From assembly GCA_024695665.1 (NCBI GenBank), contig JAILHT010000156.1, positions 1-52,712 of the forward strand: a stretch of DNA of 52,712 nt, written 5' to 3'. Shown in pieces: positions 42,963 to 52,712 of the stretch. The stretch is from Lachnospiraceae bacterium. GTDB lineage: Bacteria; Bacillota; Clostridia; Lachnospirales; Lachnospiraceae. A program made the translations under genes and the position numbers. Numbering within the stretch: position 1 is the stretch's first letter; the number at the start of each line of letters is the position of its first letter. Below the pieces are notes generated by a model that was not told the origin of the DNA, did no database searches, and worked only from the letters and a program-made list of their open reading frames with translations.

Positions 42963-43025
42963 GATTAGGGATACAAGCTCCGACTTTAAATTAAAGCGCT
43001 CAGCGGGTATTGACAGGAGAAAAAA

Positions 43026-44210
43026 ATGACAGCTTACGATTTTGATATCTTATATGAGAGAAAAAATACATCAAGCCTAAAATATGATTTCGCAATGGAG
43101 AGAAAGGGGAGAGAAGATCTGATTCCTCTGTGGATAGCAGATATGGATTTCAGACTCCCGAAGGAGATAACGGACGACGTCAAAGCGAGAGCGGAGCATG
43201 GAATTTTCGGATACACGGATCCGGACAGAAACTACAAGGACGCCTTAAAGCAGTGGTTTTTAAAAAGGCACGGATTTGAGATAAAGGACGAGTGGAACAC
43301 CGTGGAGCCCGGGATTGTTTATTCGATTTCCGCAGCGATAAGAGCCTATACAGAAAAGGGAGATGCAGTTCTTGTGCAGGAACCGGTCTACTATCCGTTC
43401 ATGGACACGATAAGGCTGAATGGGAGAAGAGTTGTAAACAATGAGCTCGTATACAAAAACGGGCGATATGAAATCGATTTTGAAGATTTTGAAAATCTCA
43501 TAACAGAAAACGAAGTGAAGATGTTTGTTCTTTGCAGTCCGCACAATCCTGTCGGGAGAGTCTGGAGCAGAGAGGAACTTATAAAGCTGGCCGACATCTG
43601 CTTAAAGCATGATGTTCTGGTCTTCTCGGATGAGATACACTCAGATTTTGTCTATGAGGGGAAACGACATGTTTCATACATCACACTTGGAGAAAAGTAC
43701 ACCAAAAAACTGATACTTGGAACATCACCCGGAAAGACCTTCAATATAGCGGGACTTCAGGTTGCAAATATAATAATCCCGGACAGAGAGATACGAGAGG
43801 CGTTCAGGCGTGAAAATGAGGCAGCAGGCTACAGCCAGGGAAACACACTTGGAATGTGTGCAACTGCTTCCTGCTACAGGAAAGGTGAGATATGGCTTGA
43901 GGAATTGTTGAAGTACCTTGAGGGAAATCTTTCCTATGTGAGAGATTTTTTGGAGAGAGAACTGCCTGAAGTCAAGCTGGTGGAACCGGAGGGGACATAT
44001 CTTCTGTGGCTTGATTTCTCGAGGGTTACTAAAGACGGAGACGATCTTGAAAAACTGATAACGGACGAGTCAAAATTGTGGCTTGATCCCGGAAAAATAT
44101 TTGGAACAAAAAGTGAGTTGTTCCAGAGGATAAACATTGCCTGTCCGAGACAACTTTTAGAGAGAGCGTTGGGACAGCTCAGAGATGCGATAAGAAGGAG
44201 AGAAAAATAG
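43026..44210 (+). CDS. MalY/PatB-type PLP-dependent cystathionine beta-lyase
   Basis: The 394 aa fold-type I PLP enzyme has LIPLWIADMDF near the start, CSPHNPVGRVW, FSDEIHSDFVY and the PLP lysine in SPGKTFNIAGLQ. These are features of the MalY/PatB family, whose members split cystathionine or cysteine conjugates into a thiol, pyruvate and ammonia. TGACAGGAGA precedes its start. The stop codon directly abuts the ATG of the following trans-sulfuration enzyme gene, giving a tight two-gene unit. Confidence 0.92.
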   Translation: MTAYDFDILYERKNTSSLKYDFAMERKGREDLIPLWIADMDFRLPKEITDDVKARAEHGIFGYTDPDRNYKDALKQWFLKRHGFEIKDEWNTVEPGIVYSISAAIRAYTEKGDAVLVQEPVYYPFMDTIRLNGRRVVNNELVYKNGRYEIDFEDFENLITENEVKMFVLCSPHNPVGRVWSREELIKLADICLKHDVLVFSDEIHSDFVYEGKRHVSYITLGEKYTKKLILGTSPGKTFNIAGLQVANIIIPDREIREAFRRENEAAGYSQGNTLGMCATASCYRKGEIWLEELLKYLEGNLSYVRDFLERELPEVKLVEPEGTYLLWLDFSRVTKDGDDLEKLITDESKLWLDPGKIFGTKSELFQRINIACPRQLLERALGQLRDAIRRREK

Positions 44211-45350
44211 ATGAATATAGATACAGTCTGTCAAACCAAGGATAAAAATATAGCGGATGAATGGGGAGCGCTCAGCGTTCCGATATATCAGACTGCCACC
44301 TTTGCACATAAGGGGCTGGGGGAGAGCACTGGGTTCGATTATACAAGAATGCAAAATCCGACGAGGCAGCAGCTTGAATATGTAGTGAACAAGTTGGAAC
44401 ATGGAACGGAGACCATGGCATTTGCGAGCGGAATGGCTTCGATCACGGCTGTGATGGAACTTTTTTCGACCGGGGATCACATAATAATGGACTCAGATCT
44501 TTACGGTGGTAGTGTCAGACTGTTTTCTATGATAGGTAAGAGCAGGGAAATCGATTTTTGCTCGGGGGAACTGTACAAGGGAGATTATGAATCGCTCTTT
44601 ACGGAGAGGACGAAGGCGGTTTATCTTGAGACACCGACAAATCCGATGATGAATGTGACGGATATAGAGAAGCTTGCAAAAGAGACGAAAAAGAGGGGCG
44701 TTCTTCTCATAGTGGACAACACTTTTTTGTCGCCTTATAATCAGAATCCTTTGGACTTGGGGGCAGATATTGTCATTCACTCCGGCACAAAATTTTTGGG
44801 AGGACACCACGACACAATAGGAGGTTTTGTTGTGGTAAAAGATGAGACTTTGGCCGAGAAACTCAGATACATATACAAGACCACGGGAGCCGGACTTTCG
44901 CCTTTTGACAGCTGGCTTATCCTAAGGGGAATAAGGACGCTCTCAATCAGAATGGAGAGAGCACAAAGAAATGCATTGGAGATCGCCCGTTTTTTACAGA
45001 CAAACAAGCATGTGAAACGTGTGATATATCCGGGCTTAAAAGAACATCCGGGCCATGAGATAATGAAAAGACAATCGAGAGGTTTCGGCGCGATAATAAC
45101 CTTCGAGGTCGATTCAAAAGAGAGAGTTGAAAAGATACTTAAGGGGACGGAACTTGTATATTTCGCGGAAAGTCTGGGGGGCACGGAAACCCTTATCACA
45201 TACCCGATAACCCAGACACATGCGGACGTGCCGGCAGAGGTGCTGAAAAGAAATAATATCAATGACAGAGTGTTGAGATTGTCGGTTGGAATAGAGGATT
45301 CGAAAGATCTCATAAATGATTTGAAAAATGTTCTTGATTGTGTGTTATAG
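44211..45350 (+). CDS. Cys/Met-metabolism PLP enzyme (cystathionine gamma-synthase/lyase family)
   Basis: The 379 aa enzyme has GFDYTRMQNPTRQQLE, FASGMASITAVMELF, the PLP-contact YLETPTNPMM, and the PLP lysine in HSGTKFLGGHHD. It ends with LRLSVGIEDSKDLI. Members make cystathionine from acylhomoserine, or cleave cystathionine, homocysteine or methionine; the exact reaction cannot be read from motifs. Adjacent to the beta-lyase it may form the cysteine-to-homocysteine trans-sulfuration route. A LysR regulator follows after 30 nt. Confidence 0.92.
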   Translation: MNIDTVCQTKDKNIADEWGALSVPIYQTATFAHKGLGESTGFDYTRMQNPTRQQLEYVVNKLEHGTETMAFASGMASITAVMELFSTGDHIIMDSDLYGGSVRLFSMIGKSREIDFCSGELYKGDYESLFTERTKAVYLETPTNPMMNVTDIEKLAKETKKRGVLLIVDNTFLSPYNQNPLDLGADIVIHSGTKFLGGHHDTIGGFVVVKDETLAEKLRYIYKTTGAGLSPFDSWLILRGIRTLSIRMERAQRNALEIARFLQTNKHVKRVIYPGLKEHPGHEIMKRQSRGFGAIITFEVDSKERVEKILKGTELVYFAESLGGTETLITYPITQTHADVPAEVLKRNNINDRVLRLSVGIEDSKDLINDLKNVLDCVL

Positions 45351-45380
45351 TAATGAAAAAATTAAAGGAGTTTTGGCAAA

Positions 45381-46286
45381 ATGACAATATTACAGCTGAA
45401 ATATATCATTGCCATAGACGAAGAGTGTTCTATGCGAAAAGCAGCGGACAGGCTGTACGTATCCCAGCCCGGATTATCCAGTGCCGTCAGGGATCTTGAG
45501 AAGGAGATAGGAATACAGATCTTTGAGAGAGTGCACAACGGTGTTGTCACGACATCGGCCGGGGCTTCTTTTATAGCCTACGCCAGGGGTGCCGTTGAGC
45601 AGTTTGAAAAAGTTGAGGAAAAATACTTAAAAACAGGTTACGAGAAACCGTTTTTTTCAGTCTCGATGCAGCATTACACTATCGCCGTAAACGCTTTTAT
45701 AGACACAGTTAAAGAGTACGATCTTCCGGAGTATCAGTTTTCAATCAGGGAGACACAGACCGGAGAGGTCATATCGGACATAAAGAACATGAAGAGTGAG
45801 ATCGGTTTTATAGCTCTGAGCGATTTCAACAAGAACACCTTCAAGAAAGTTTTTGCGGATTCCTCGATAGAGTTTCATCCTCTGTTTGAGAGAAACACAT
45901 ATCTCTATCTGAAAAAAGATCATCCGCTCGCCGACAGGGAGGAGATTTCTTTGGATGAGTTGGGAGATTATCCGTGCATGGTTTTTGACCAGGGGGACAA
46001 CACTTCCTTTTACTATAGGGAGGAGGCCCTTGCGACCTATGATTACAAGAAAATCATATCGACAAATGAGAGGGCGACATCTATTGAACTCATGCTCGGA
46101 TTGAACGGATATGCCGTCGGGGCGGCAATGCTGGGAGAGAGTCTGAATTCCTCCGAACTTAAGGTTATAAAACTCAAAGAGGAGGAAAAGCTGACCTTCG
46201 GTTACATAATAAGAAAGGGAGCCGTTTTGAGCGATATGGGCGACACCTTTATAAAAAAACTGGAAAAATATAAAGAGAACAGATAA
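45381..46286 (+). CDS. LysR-family transcriptional regulator
   Basis: The 301 aa protein has an N-terminal winged HTH (residues 1-60: CSMRKAADRLYVSQPGLSSAVRDLE) and a LysR effector domain (about 90-295). AAAGGAG precedes its ATG. As the last gene behind two sulfur amino acid genes it is a plausible CysB/CysL-like regulator of this block; the effector is unknown. A hairpin follows the stop. Confidence 0.93.
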   Translation: MTILQLKYIIAIDEECSMRKAADRLYVSQPGLSSAVRDLEKEIGIQIFERVHNGVVTTSAGASFIAYARGAVEQFEKVEEKYLKTGYEKPFFSVSMQHYTIAVNAFIDTVKEYDLPEYQFSIRETQTGEVISDIKNMKSEIGFIALSDFNKNTFKKVFADSSIEFHPLFERNTYLYLKKDHPLADREEISLDELGDYPCMVFDQGDNTSFYYREEALATYDYKKIISTNERATSIELMLGLNGYAVGAAMLGESLNSSELKVIKLKEEEKLTFGYIIRKGAVLSDMGDTFIKKLEKYKENR

Positions 46287-46290
46287 AGAT

Positions 46291-46321
46291 ATGCCATGGA
46301 TTTATAGTCCGTGGCATTTTA
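46291..46321 (+). terminator. Probable terminator after the LysR gene
   Basis: TGCCATGGA pairs with TCCGTGGCA (one G-U) around TTTATAG, with a short run TTTT. Confidence 0.55.
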
Positions 46322-46372
46322 GATTTGACAAAAAAGTAATAAAAAGTTTAGAAAACTTATATGGTTGGCGTA

Positions 46373-46401
46373 TTGCTTTTGGAAAACCCAAACCATATAA
46401 T
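46373..46401 (+). promoter_or_regulatory. Sigma-70 promoter of ftsH
   Basis: TTGCTT at 46373-46378, 17 bp, and perfect TATAAT at 46396-46401; about 50 bp before the ATG. Another TTGACA (46325-46330) with TAGAAA after 18 bp may be a second start. Confidence 0.65.
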
Positions 46402-46451
46402 AATGTAATAGCTCATAAATTATAGTTTTTGAGCTTTTTACGGAGGAAAAA

Positions 46452-48797
46452 ATGGACGACAATCAAAGAAATAACGGCCCTGAAAAGGGAAACGGAAATG
46501 ACAACAGAGGGGGCAGAAACGGTCAGTTTCTAATGAGCTTCATTATAATATCGCTGTTGGTTCTCTTTTTTGTAAGCATGTTTACAAACCGGGCTTCGAC
46601 GATGAGCACACAGGAGATTACCTACTCGCAGTTCTTGAATGCGGTTGAGGCGGACAAGGTTGAGAGTGTTACAATAGGCTCTTCACAGATAAACATAACC
46701 TTGAAAGAGGGAGAGAGTCTTGAGGATGAGAGCGAGACCGAGAGTACGGAAGCAGAGGCTGAGACAGAGAACAGCGCGATGTCCGCTTACAGTCAGATGA
46801 TGAAAAGTGCTGTGAGCAGCTCGGATGTGACCTACTACACCGGATACATCACAAATCTCGATCTTATTACAACTTTGAGAGAGCATGATGTGGAATTCAA
46901 ATCCGAGATACCGGACAATACATCTGCTTGGATTTACAACATTTTAAGTATCATTCTTCCATTGGCACTCATCTGGTTCATAATGGGTATGCTTTTAAGA
47001 AGAATGGGCGGCTCCGGCGGAATGATGGGAGTCGGAAAGAGCACCGCAAAGGTATACAATGTGGAACGCGCCACGGGAGTTACTTTCAAAGATGTTGCGG
47101 GACAGGATGAGGCAAAGGAATCTCTTCAGGAGATAGTTGACTTCCTGTACAACCCGAAAAAATACAGAGATATCGGAGCGAAGCTTCCGAAGGGAGCTCT
47201 TCTTGTAGGACCTCCGGGAACCGGTAAAACTCTTCTCGCGAAGGCGGTAGCCGGCGAGGCAAAGGTTCCTTTCTACTCACTTGCAGGTTCGGACTTTGTC
47301 GAGATGTTTGTCGGAGTCGGTGCATCGAGAGTAAGAGACCTCTTTAAGGAGGCAGAGAAAAATGCTCCTTGTATCATCTTCATCGATGAGATCGATGCGA
47401 TAGGAAAGAGCAGGGATTCGAGAATCGGCGGAAACGACGAGAGAGAGCAGACTTTAAACCAGCTCCTTGCGGAGATGGATGGATTTGATACCTCAAAGGC
47501 GCTCTTTATACTTGCAGCTACAAACAGACCTGAGGTATTGGACAAGGCACTTCTTCGTCCGGGACGTTTTGACAGACGTATCATAGTTGACAAGCCGGAC
47601 CAGAAGGGAAGACTTGAGACCTTAAAGGTACATTCTAAAGATGTAATGATGGATGAGACCGTCGATCTTGAGGCACTTGCGGTTGCAACCGCCGGACTCG
47701 TAGGATCCGATCTCGCAAATATGATAAACGAAGGTGCGATAAATGCAGTAAAGCACGGTAGAAAATTCGTGAACCAGTCGGATCTTTTTGAGGCGTTCGA
47801 GCTCGTTGCGGTCGGTGGAAAAGAAAAGAAAGACCGTGTCATGAGCGAGAAGGAGAGACGAATCGTATCCTACCATGAGGTCGGACACGCACTCGTATCC
47901 GCACTGCAGAAGAACACAGAGCCGGTACAGAAGATCACAATCGTGCCGCGTACAATGGGTGCTTTGGGATACACTCTTCAGACACCTGAGGAGGAGAAGT
48001 TCTTAGACACCAAGGAAGAATTGCTCGCAAAGATCGTAACCTTTATGGGTGGTCGTGCCGCGGAGGAGATCAAGTTCAACTCGATCACAAGCGGTGCCGC
48101 AAACGATATCGAGCAGGCGACAAATATAGCAAAATCGATGATTACAAGGTTCGGTATGTCCGAGAAGTTCGGTATGATGAATCTCGTATCAATAGAGAGT
48201 CAGTACTTGAGCGGAAGAGCATCCATGAACTGTGCCGATTCGACGGCTGCTGTAGTCGATGAGGAAGTCAGAAAGCTCATTCAGTCAAGCTATGACGAGG
48301 CAAAGAGACTTTTGAAGGAGAATATGGAATCTCTCGACAAGATTTCCGAATATCTCTACAATCATGAGACGATAACCGGAAAAGAGTTTATGAAGATTTT
48401 CCGTGAGATAAAAGGTATACCTGAGCCTGACGAGAGCGAGACCAGTGCTGCGGACAGACTTCAGGGAAATACAGACGACAAAGCGAAATCAGATCTTTCC
48501 GAAGACGTTTCAAAGGAAGAAAAACCGGTGAAAGAAGAGCCGGCGAAAGAGAAAGCTGAGAGCGAGGTTGTCTTTAAGAACAGTTTTGAGGATACGATGT
48601 CGGAGATAAGGGCTGAGGATATCAAACCTTTTGAAGAGACAGTCGATGAAGAAACTGAAACCGTTGAGGTGAAGAAAGAGGAGCCGAAGGCGGAAGAGCC
48701 AAAGGAAGAGGCGAAGGCGGAAGAACCGAAGCAGGCCGGCATCCCGGAGACAGATGAGGAAGCAAGACTCGACGAGGTTCTCAAGCACATGAAATAA
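46452..48797 (+). CDS. ftsH: ATP-dependent zinc metalloprotease FtsH
   Basis: The 781 aa membrane protease has a polar N-terminus, helix 1 (about 26-44), an extracytoplasmic domain with an acidic Glu/Ser/Thr insert (about 85-110), helix 2 (about 160-182), the AAA+ ATPase with Walker A GPPGTGKT (253-260), Walker B IIFIDEID, second region of homology ATNRPEVLDKALLRPGRFDR (exactly the AAA consensus) and the zinc site HEVGH (475-479), where most FtsH have HEAGH. A Lys/Glu/Pro-rich, low-complexity tail of about 130 residues follows the protease domain, longer than usual. It degrades misfolded membrane and regulatory proteins. GGAGG lies 7 nt before its ATG. Confidence 0.97.
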   Translation: MDDNQRNNGPEKGNGNDNRGGRNGQFLMSFIIISLLVLFFVSMFTNRASTMSTQEITYSQFLNAVEADKVESVTIGSSQINITLKEGESLEDESETESTEAEAETENSAMSAYSQMMKSAVSSSDVTYYTGYITNLDLITTLREHDVEFKSEIPDNTSAWIYNILSIILPLALIWFIMGMLLRRMGGSGGMMGVGKSTAKVYNVERATGVTFKDVAGQDEAKESLQEIVDFLYNPKKYRDIGAKLPKGALLVGPPGTGKTLLAKAVAGEAKVPFYSLAGSDFVEMFVGVGASRVRDLFKEAEKNAPCIIFIDEIDAIGKSRDSRIGGNDEREQTLNQLLAEMDGFDTSKALFILAATNRPEVLDKALLRPGRFDRRIIVDKPDQKGRLETLKVHSKDVMMDETVDLEALAVATAGLVGSDLANMINEGAINAVKHGRKFVNQSDLFEAFELVAVGGKEKKDRVMSEKERRIVSYHEVGHALVSALQKNTEPVQKITIVPRTMGALGYTLQTPEEEKFLDTKEELLAKIVTFMGGRAAEEIKFNSITSGAANDIEQATNIAKSMITRFGMSEKFGMMNLVSIESQYLSGRASMNCADSTAAVVDEEVRKLIQSSYDEAKRLLKENMESLDKISEYLYNHETITGKEFMKIFREIKGIPEPDESETSAADRLQGNTDDKAKSDLSEDVSKEEKPVKEEPAKEKAESEVVFKNSFEDTMSEIRAEDIKPFEETVDEETETVEVKKEEPKAEEPKEEAKAEEPKQAGIPETDEEARLDEVLKHMK

Positions 48798-48814
48798 AGC
48801 AAGTCAGACAGCAG

Positions 48815-48855
48815 AGCCGGTCAAAGAAAACTTGTTTCTTTGACCGGCTTGTTTT
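48815..48855 (+). terminator. Rho-independent terminator of ftsH
   Basis: A perfect 15-bp stem (AGCCGGTCAAAGAAA with TTTCTTTGACCGGCT) around ACTTG, then TGTTTT. Confidence 0.9.
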
Positions 48856-48885
48856 GACAATAACAAAGATAGGATGCGGTGATTC

Positions 48886-50763
48886 ATGTTCAATATAGAA
48901 GAAGAATTGAAAAAACTTCCGAATCAACCGGGAGTATATATAATGCATGATGAGAATGACACCATTATCTATGTGGGTAAGGCGGTGTCTTTGACAAAGC
49001 GCGTTCATCAGTATTTTCAGGCCAGTCACAACGAAGGAATAAAGAAAGCACAGATGGTGAAGCAGATCCGGCGCTTTGAATATATAGTAACGGATTCGGA
49101 GCTTGAGGCGCTCGTCCTTGAGAACAATCTGATCAAGGAGCACAGACCGAAGTACAATACCATGCTTCGCGATGACAAGACATATCCTTATATTCAGGTC
49201 ACTTTGGGTGAGACTTATCCCAGAGTTCTATTTGCAAGACATATGAAGAAGGATAAGTCGAGATATTTCGGACCGTACACCAGCGGATTCGCGGTGAGAG
49301 AAGTCATAGATCTTGTAAATAAGCTCTTTAAGCTTAGGACTTGTTCAAGGAAGCTTCCGGAGGAACAGGGAAAGGACAGACCGTGCTTGAATCATCATAT
49401 CAAGCAGTGTGATGCGCCTTGCCAGGGATACATCTCACCTGAGGCGTACAGGGAAAAGATAAATGAGGCCGTGAAGTTTTTGAACGGCGATTACAAGTCG
49501 GTTCTTGACGATCTGAAGGCGAAGATGGAAGAGGCATCCGCGGCGCTTGAATTTGAGAGGGCGATGGAGTACAGAGATCTCATAAAGAGCGTCGAGATGC
49601 TTAAGGAAAAACAAAAGATCACTTATTCCGACGGGGAGGACAAAGATGTCATAGGCGTAGAGATCGACAGGGACGATGCCGTTGCACAGGTATTTTTTAT
49701 AAGAAACGGAAAGCTCATCGGAAGAGAGCATTTTTATATAAAAGTAAGGGTCGATGAGTCCACGGAGCAGATCTTGGAGAACTTCATAAAGCAGTACTAT
49801 TCGGGAACGCCTTTTATACCAAGATATATACACATTCAGGCTGAACTTAAGGAGCGCGAGGTCATAGAGGACTGGCTCACGATGAAGAGGGGACAGAAAG
49901 CGACAATAGTTTCACCAAAGAGAGGCCAGAACGAAAAACTTGTGGAGCTTGCAAAAAAAAATGCCGAGATGGTATTGAGCAAGGATAGGGACAGACTGAA
50001 ACGCGAGGAAGGCAGAACCATAGGAGCTATGAAAGAGATAGGGGCGCTTTTGAACCTGCCTGACATAAACCGTGTGGAAGCCTACGATATCTCGCATATA
50101 AGCGGTTTCTTGAGTGTCGGATCCATGGTTGTCTACGAAAAAGGAAAGCCTTGCAAGTCCGATTACAGAAAGTTTAGGCTGAAGACCGTCGGAGGTCCGG
50201 ATGACTACGCATCAATGTATGAGGTTTTGACCAGAAGATTTATGCATGGAATCAAGGAGCGCGAGGAGATAGGCAACTCGGCGGAGGAGATGCAGTACGG
50301 AAGTTTTACAAGATTTCCGGATATCATTATGATGGACGGTGGAAAAGGTCAGGTGAATGTGGCTGTAAAAGTCATGGAGGAACTGAAACTTGACATACCA
50401 ATCTGCGGAATGGTGAAGGATGACTACCACAGAACGCGAGGTTTATATTATAATAATATAGAAATTCCTATTGAAAAGGATAGCGAAGGATTTAAACTGA
50501 TCACACGCATACAGGATGAGGCTCACAGATTTGCAATTGAGTATCACAGATCGCTCAGAAGCAAAAATCAGGTTAAGTCCGTATTGGACGACATAAAAGG
50601 AATCGGACCGACGAGAAGAAAAGCGCTTATGAAGGCGTTTGGAAGCATCGAGGCGATCGCTGCCGCAGAGGTCAAAGAACTGGCGGAAGTCGATGGGATG
50701 AATACTAATGCGGCTGAGGCTGTGTACGGATTTTTCCGGGAAAAAGATTCCGAAGAAGTGTAA
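48886..50763 (+). CDS. uvrC: Excinuclease ABC subunit C
   Basis: The 625 aa protein has the N-terminal GIY-YIG nuclease written here as [18 protein letters not shown] (about 16-33), a cysteine-bearing central part ([23 protein letters not shown] in separated pieces), a UvrB-binding UVR motif (about 200-235), the RNase H-like second nuclease with AYDISHISG and DGGKGQVN, and the HhH pair [16 protein letters not shown] at the end. Together with UvrA and UvrB it makes the dual incision of nucleotide excision repair. The start at 48886 has GATGCGGTG, a modest ribosome site. Confidence 0.97.
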   Translation: MFNIEEELKKLPNQPGVYIMHDENDTIIYVGKAVSLTKRVHQYFQASHNEGIKKAQMVKQIRRFEYIVTDSELEALVLENNLIKEHRPKYNTMLRDDKTYPYIQVTLGETYPRVLFARHMKKDKSRYFGPYTSGFAVREVIDLVNKLFKLRTCSRKLPEEQGKDRPCLNHHIKQCDAPCQGYISPEAYREKINEAVKFLNGDYKSVLDDLKAKMEEASAALEFERAMEYRDLIKSVEMLKEKQKITYSDGEDKDVIGVEIDRDDAVAQVFFIRNGKLIGREHFYIKVRVDESTEQILENFIKQYYSGTPFIPRYIHIQAELKEREVIEDWLTMKRGQKATIVSPKRGQNEKLVELAKKNAEMVLSKDRDRLKREEGRTIGAMKEIGALLNLPDINRVEAYDISHISGFLSVGSMVVYEKGKPCKSDYRKFRLKTVGGPDDYASMYEVLTRRFMHGIKEREEIGNSAEEMQYGSFTRFPDIIMMDGGKGQVNVAVKVMEELKLDIPICGMVKDDYHRTRGLYYNNIEIPIEKDSEGFKLITRIQDEAHRFAIEYHRSLRSKNQVKSVLDDIKGIGPTRRKALMKAFGSIEAIAAAEVKELAEVDGMNTNAAEAVYGFFREKDSEEV

Positions 50764-50789
50764 AAATACACAAGTAAAAGGAGAAGCAT

Positions 50790-51743
50790 ATGAGCGACAA
50801 AAAAGGTGTAAGCATGGCCAAGATGGCGCATCTTATGGATTTGAAGGTTTTTACCGAGAATATCGATCTGAAACAGCACAAGACTTATGTTGCTGACGTA
50901 AACAGACCGGCACTTCAGATTGCAGGCTACTACGATCATTTCGACAATGCGAGAATACAGCTTATCGGAACGGTCGAGCAGACCTATCTCGACAAGCAGA
51001 CACAGGAGAAAAAGATTGAGATATACAATCAGCTTTTGTCCTACAAGATTCCATGTGTAATCTTCTGCAGAGATTTCAAGCCTGACGAGGATTTTTTAAA
51101 GGCAGCAGAAAAAAATGATATACCTGTAATGGGAACAAACAGAAACACCTCGGCTTTCATGGCTGAACTTATAGGTGTCTTAAATGAGCAGCTCGCCCCG
51201 AGCGTGACTCTTCACGGAGTTTTGGTCGATGTTTACGGCGAGGGACTCCTCATAACAGGTGAGAGCGGGATCGGTAAGAGTGAGGCCGCACTTGAGCTTA
51301 TAAAGAGAGGACATCGTCTTGTAACAGATGACGTTGTCGAGATCAGAAAAATAAATGAGCACACTCTAATAGGAACTTCCCCTGACATAACGAGATATTT
51401 TATCGAACTCAGGGGTATAGGAATACTCGACGTGAAGACCCTTTTCGGTGTAGAGTGTGTAAAGGAAAAACAGTCAATAGATCTGGTCATAAATCTTCAG
51501 ACATACAAAGAAGATTTCCAATACGACAGACTCGGCATGGAAGATGAGTATACCGACATACTCGGTATGCAGGTTGTAAGCCACAATCTCCCTATCAGAC
51601 CGGGTAGAAACCTCGCCGTCATATGTGAGGCTGCGGCCGTAAACCACAGACAGAAGAAGATGGGATACAATGCCGCAAAAGAGCTGTACAGAAGAGTGCA
51701 GGCAAATATGACAAGATTTTCCGATGAGGATGAGGAGGAATAA
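50790..51743 (+). CDS. hprK: HPr kinase/phosphorylase
   Basis: The 317 aa protein has the HprK N-terminal domain (about 10-130), the conserved His142 in LHGVLVDVYG, Walker A GESGIGKS (157-164), ELRGIGILDVKTLFG of the C-terminal signature, and IRPGRNLAVICEAAA. It phosphorylates Ser46 of HPr with ATP and reverses this with phosphate, setting carbon catabolite repression through CcpA. It starts behind AAAGGAGAAG, 26 nt after uvrC, a neighbour order found in many Clostridia. Confidence 0.96.
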   Translation: MSDKKGVSMAKMAHLMDLKVFTENIDLKQHKTYVADVNRPALQIAGYYDHFDNARIQLIGTVEQTYLDKQTQEKKIEIYNQLLSYKIPCVIFCRDFKPDEDFLKAAEKNDIPVMGTNRNTSAFMAELIGVLNEQLAPSVTLHGVLVDVYGEGLLITGESGIGKSEAALELIKRGHRLVTDDVVEIRKINEHTLIGTSPDITRYFIELRGIGILDVKTLFGVECVKEKQSIDLVINLQTYKEDFQYDRLGMEDEYTDILGMQVVSHNLPIRPGRNLAVICEAAAVNHRQKKMGYNAAKELYRRVQANMTRFSDEDEEE

Positions 51744-51749
51744 AAAACA

Positions 51750-52712
51750 ATGAGAAAAAATGCATGGGAAAAATATCCTGAGGGAAAGAAAAGACAGAAA
51801 GTTTTTGATTTCGCGGAGGACTACAAAAAATTTATCAGCGAGTGTAAGACAGAGAGAGAATGTACAGCAAGAATCATAGAGATGGCTGAAAAAGATGGAT
51901 TTATGGATCTTGCGGACTGCATATCTGAAAAGAGAAAGATAAAGGCAGGAGACAGACTCTACTACAACAACATGGGAAAAGCAATAGCACTTTTTGTTAT
52001 CGGAAAAGAGAGCCTTGAGGATGGAATGAATATTCTCGGCGCACATATCGACTCACCGAGACTCGATCTCAAACAGGTTCCGCTCTACGAGGACACCGAG
52101 ATGGCCATGTTCGACACACACTATTACGGTGGAATCAAAAAGTATCAGTGGGTTACACTTCCACTTGCACTCCACGGAGTTATCGCAAAGAAGGACGGAG
52201 CGGTAATAAATGTCTCGATAGGTGACAAACCTGAGGACCCTGTATTCGGAATAACGGATCTTTTGATACATCTCTCCGCTGACCAGCTTGAAAAGAAGGC
52301 TGCAAAAGTTATCGAAGGAGAAAAACTTGACCTTCTCATCGGAAGCATTCCGAAGGAGAAAGGAAAAGACGACAAGGAGACAAAAGATCTTGTAAAAGCA
52401 AATATCTTAAATATACTTGCCGAGGAGTATGGAATAGACGAGTAAGACTTCCTCTCCGCCGAGATTGAGGTTGTACCTGCGGGAAATGCAAGAGATTACG
52501 GATTTGACAGAAGCCTTGTCATGGGATACGGACATGATGACAGAGTTTGTGCTTTCCCTTCATACAAAGCAATTGCAAAGATGAAGACACCGGATTACAC
52601 AAGTGTTTGCCTTCTTGTAGACAAGGAGGAGATCGGATCTGTCGGTGCGACAGGAATGCACTCAAAGTTTTTCGAGGATTCAGTGGCTGAGATATTGAAC
52701 CTCATGGACGGA
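51750..52712 (+). pseudogene. M18 aminopeptidase gene with in-frame premature stop (partial at window end)
   Basis: From the ATG at 51750 the first 231 codons encode the front of an M18 (aspartyl/broad) aminopeptidase with metal ligands His99 and Asp101 in AHIDSPRLDLK. Codon 232 (52443-52445) is TAA. The same frame continues without any further stop for 89 codons to the window edge and encodes expected M18 sequence: AEIEVVPAGNARDYGFDRS, YGHDDRVCAFPS and VDKEEIGSVGATGMHS with the catalytic Glu. The related proteins have Glu-Glu-Asp here, so GAA to TAA by one change explains it. The truncated product would lack half its active site. Either a real null mutation, a read-through site, or a sequence error. 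It lies 6 nt after hprK. Confidence 0.88.

Noticed and set aside
47273-47842. 189-codon minus-strand open frame
   Set aside because: Entirely inside ftsH AAA domain, which is certain.
52443-52445. Recoding of the stop as selenocysteine or pyrrolysine
   Set aside because: The codon is TAA, not TGA or TAG, and family members have Glu here.

Overview
This window reads as chromosomal DNA of an anaerobic, low-to-moderate GC Bacillota, most likely a Lachnospiraceae-type Clostridium relative. The grounds are the GGAGG ribosome sites, HPr kinase (Gram-positive catabolite control), a clostridial set of small hypotheticals, fermentation-type acyl-CoA and beta-keto-acid enzymes, and the absence of respiratory catalytic genes. 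I cannot name the genus. No tRNA, rRNA, CRISPR, insertion sequence or phage gene was seen; gene order looks native rather than acquired.

Layout. 1-5144: partial TraX-like membrane protein (minus strand), then NYN/LOTUS protein, a tiny Cys protein, a patatin lipase and a CtpE-like P-type ATPase. 5246-14696: ten tightly packed genes for a stand-alone Mrp/Mbh-type cation/proton antiporter with four NuoL/M/N-like subunits, followed 21 nt later by a sigma-54 activator gene. 16290-19686: a sigma-54 promoter driving a dehydrogenase, a beta-keto acid cleavage enzyme and an AtoE-type transporter. 20028-23529: small proteins, a GH25 lysozyme and a large secreted protein with an acidic tail. 23592-28351: a second sigma-54 activator, a second sigma-54 promoter, and a CitMHS transporter with a split AtuA protein. 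28681-31846: EAL phosphodiesterase, HD phosphohydrolase and a lectin-like protein. 31905-36108 (minus strand): rpoN itself, an unknown partner gene, and pyrG. 36389-46286: an M20 amidohydrolase, an ATC-hydrolase-family protein, an SsuABC-type importer and a nitroreductase, then cysK, a MalY-type lyase, a gamma-family trans-sulfuration enzyme and a LysR regulator, together a probable organosulfur/cysteine acquisition block. 46452-end: ftsH, uvrC, hprK and an M18 aminopeptidase interrupted by an in-frame TAA.

The most coherent theme is sigma-54 control. The sigma factor, two PAS-AAA+-Fis activators, two near-consensus -24/-12 promoters and palindromic upstream sites all lie within about 20 kb. 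Each activator sits directly upstream of the operon it probably controls, and both operons show codon choice of highly expressed genes. The second theme is the antiporter cluster, which has the gene order of the archaeal Mbh membrane module but no hydrogenase or ferredoxin-oxidising part.

Stretches over 300 bp without a gene: 19687-20027 (imperfect tandem repeat, GC-rich hairpin and an inverted repeat), 24963-25291 (terminator, palindromic activator sites, sigma-54 promoter) and 28352-28680 (terminator-like hairpin, palindrome, TATAAT box, possibly structured leader).
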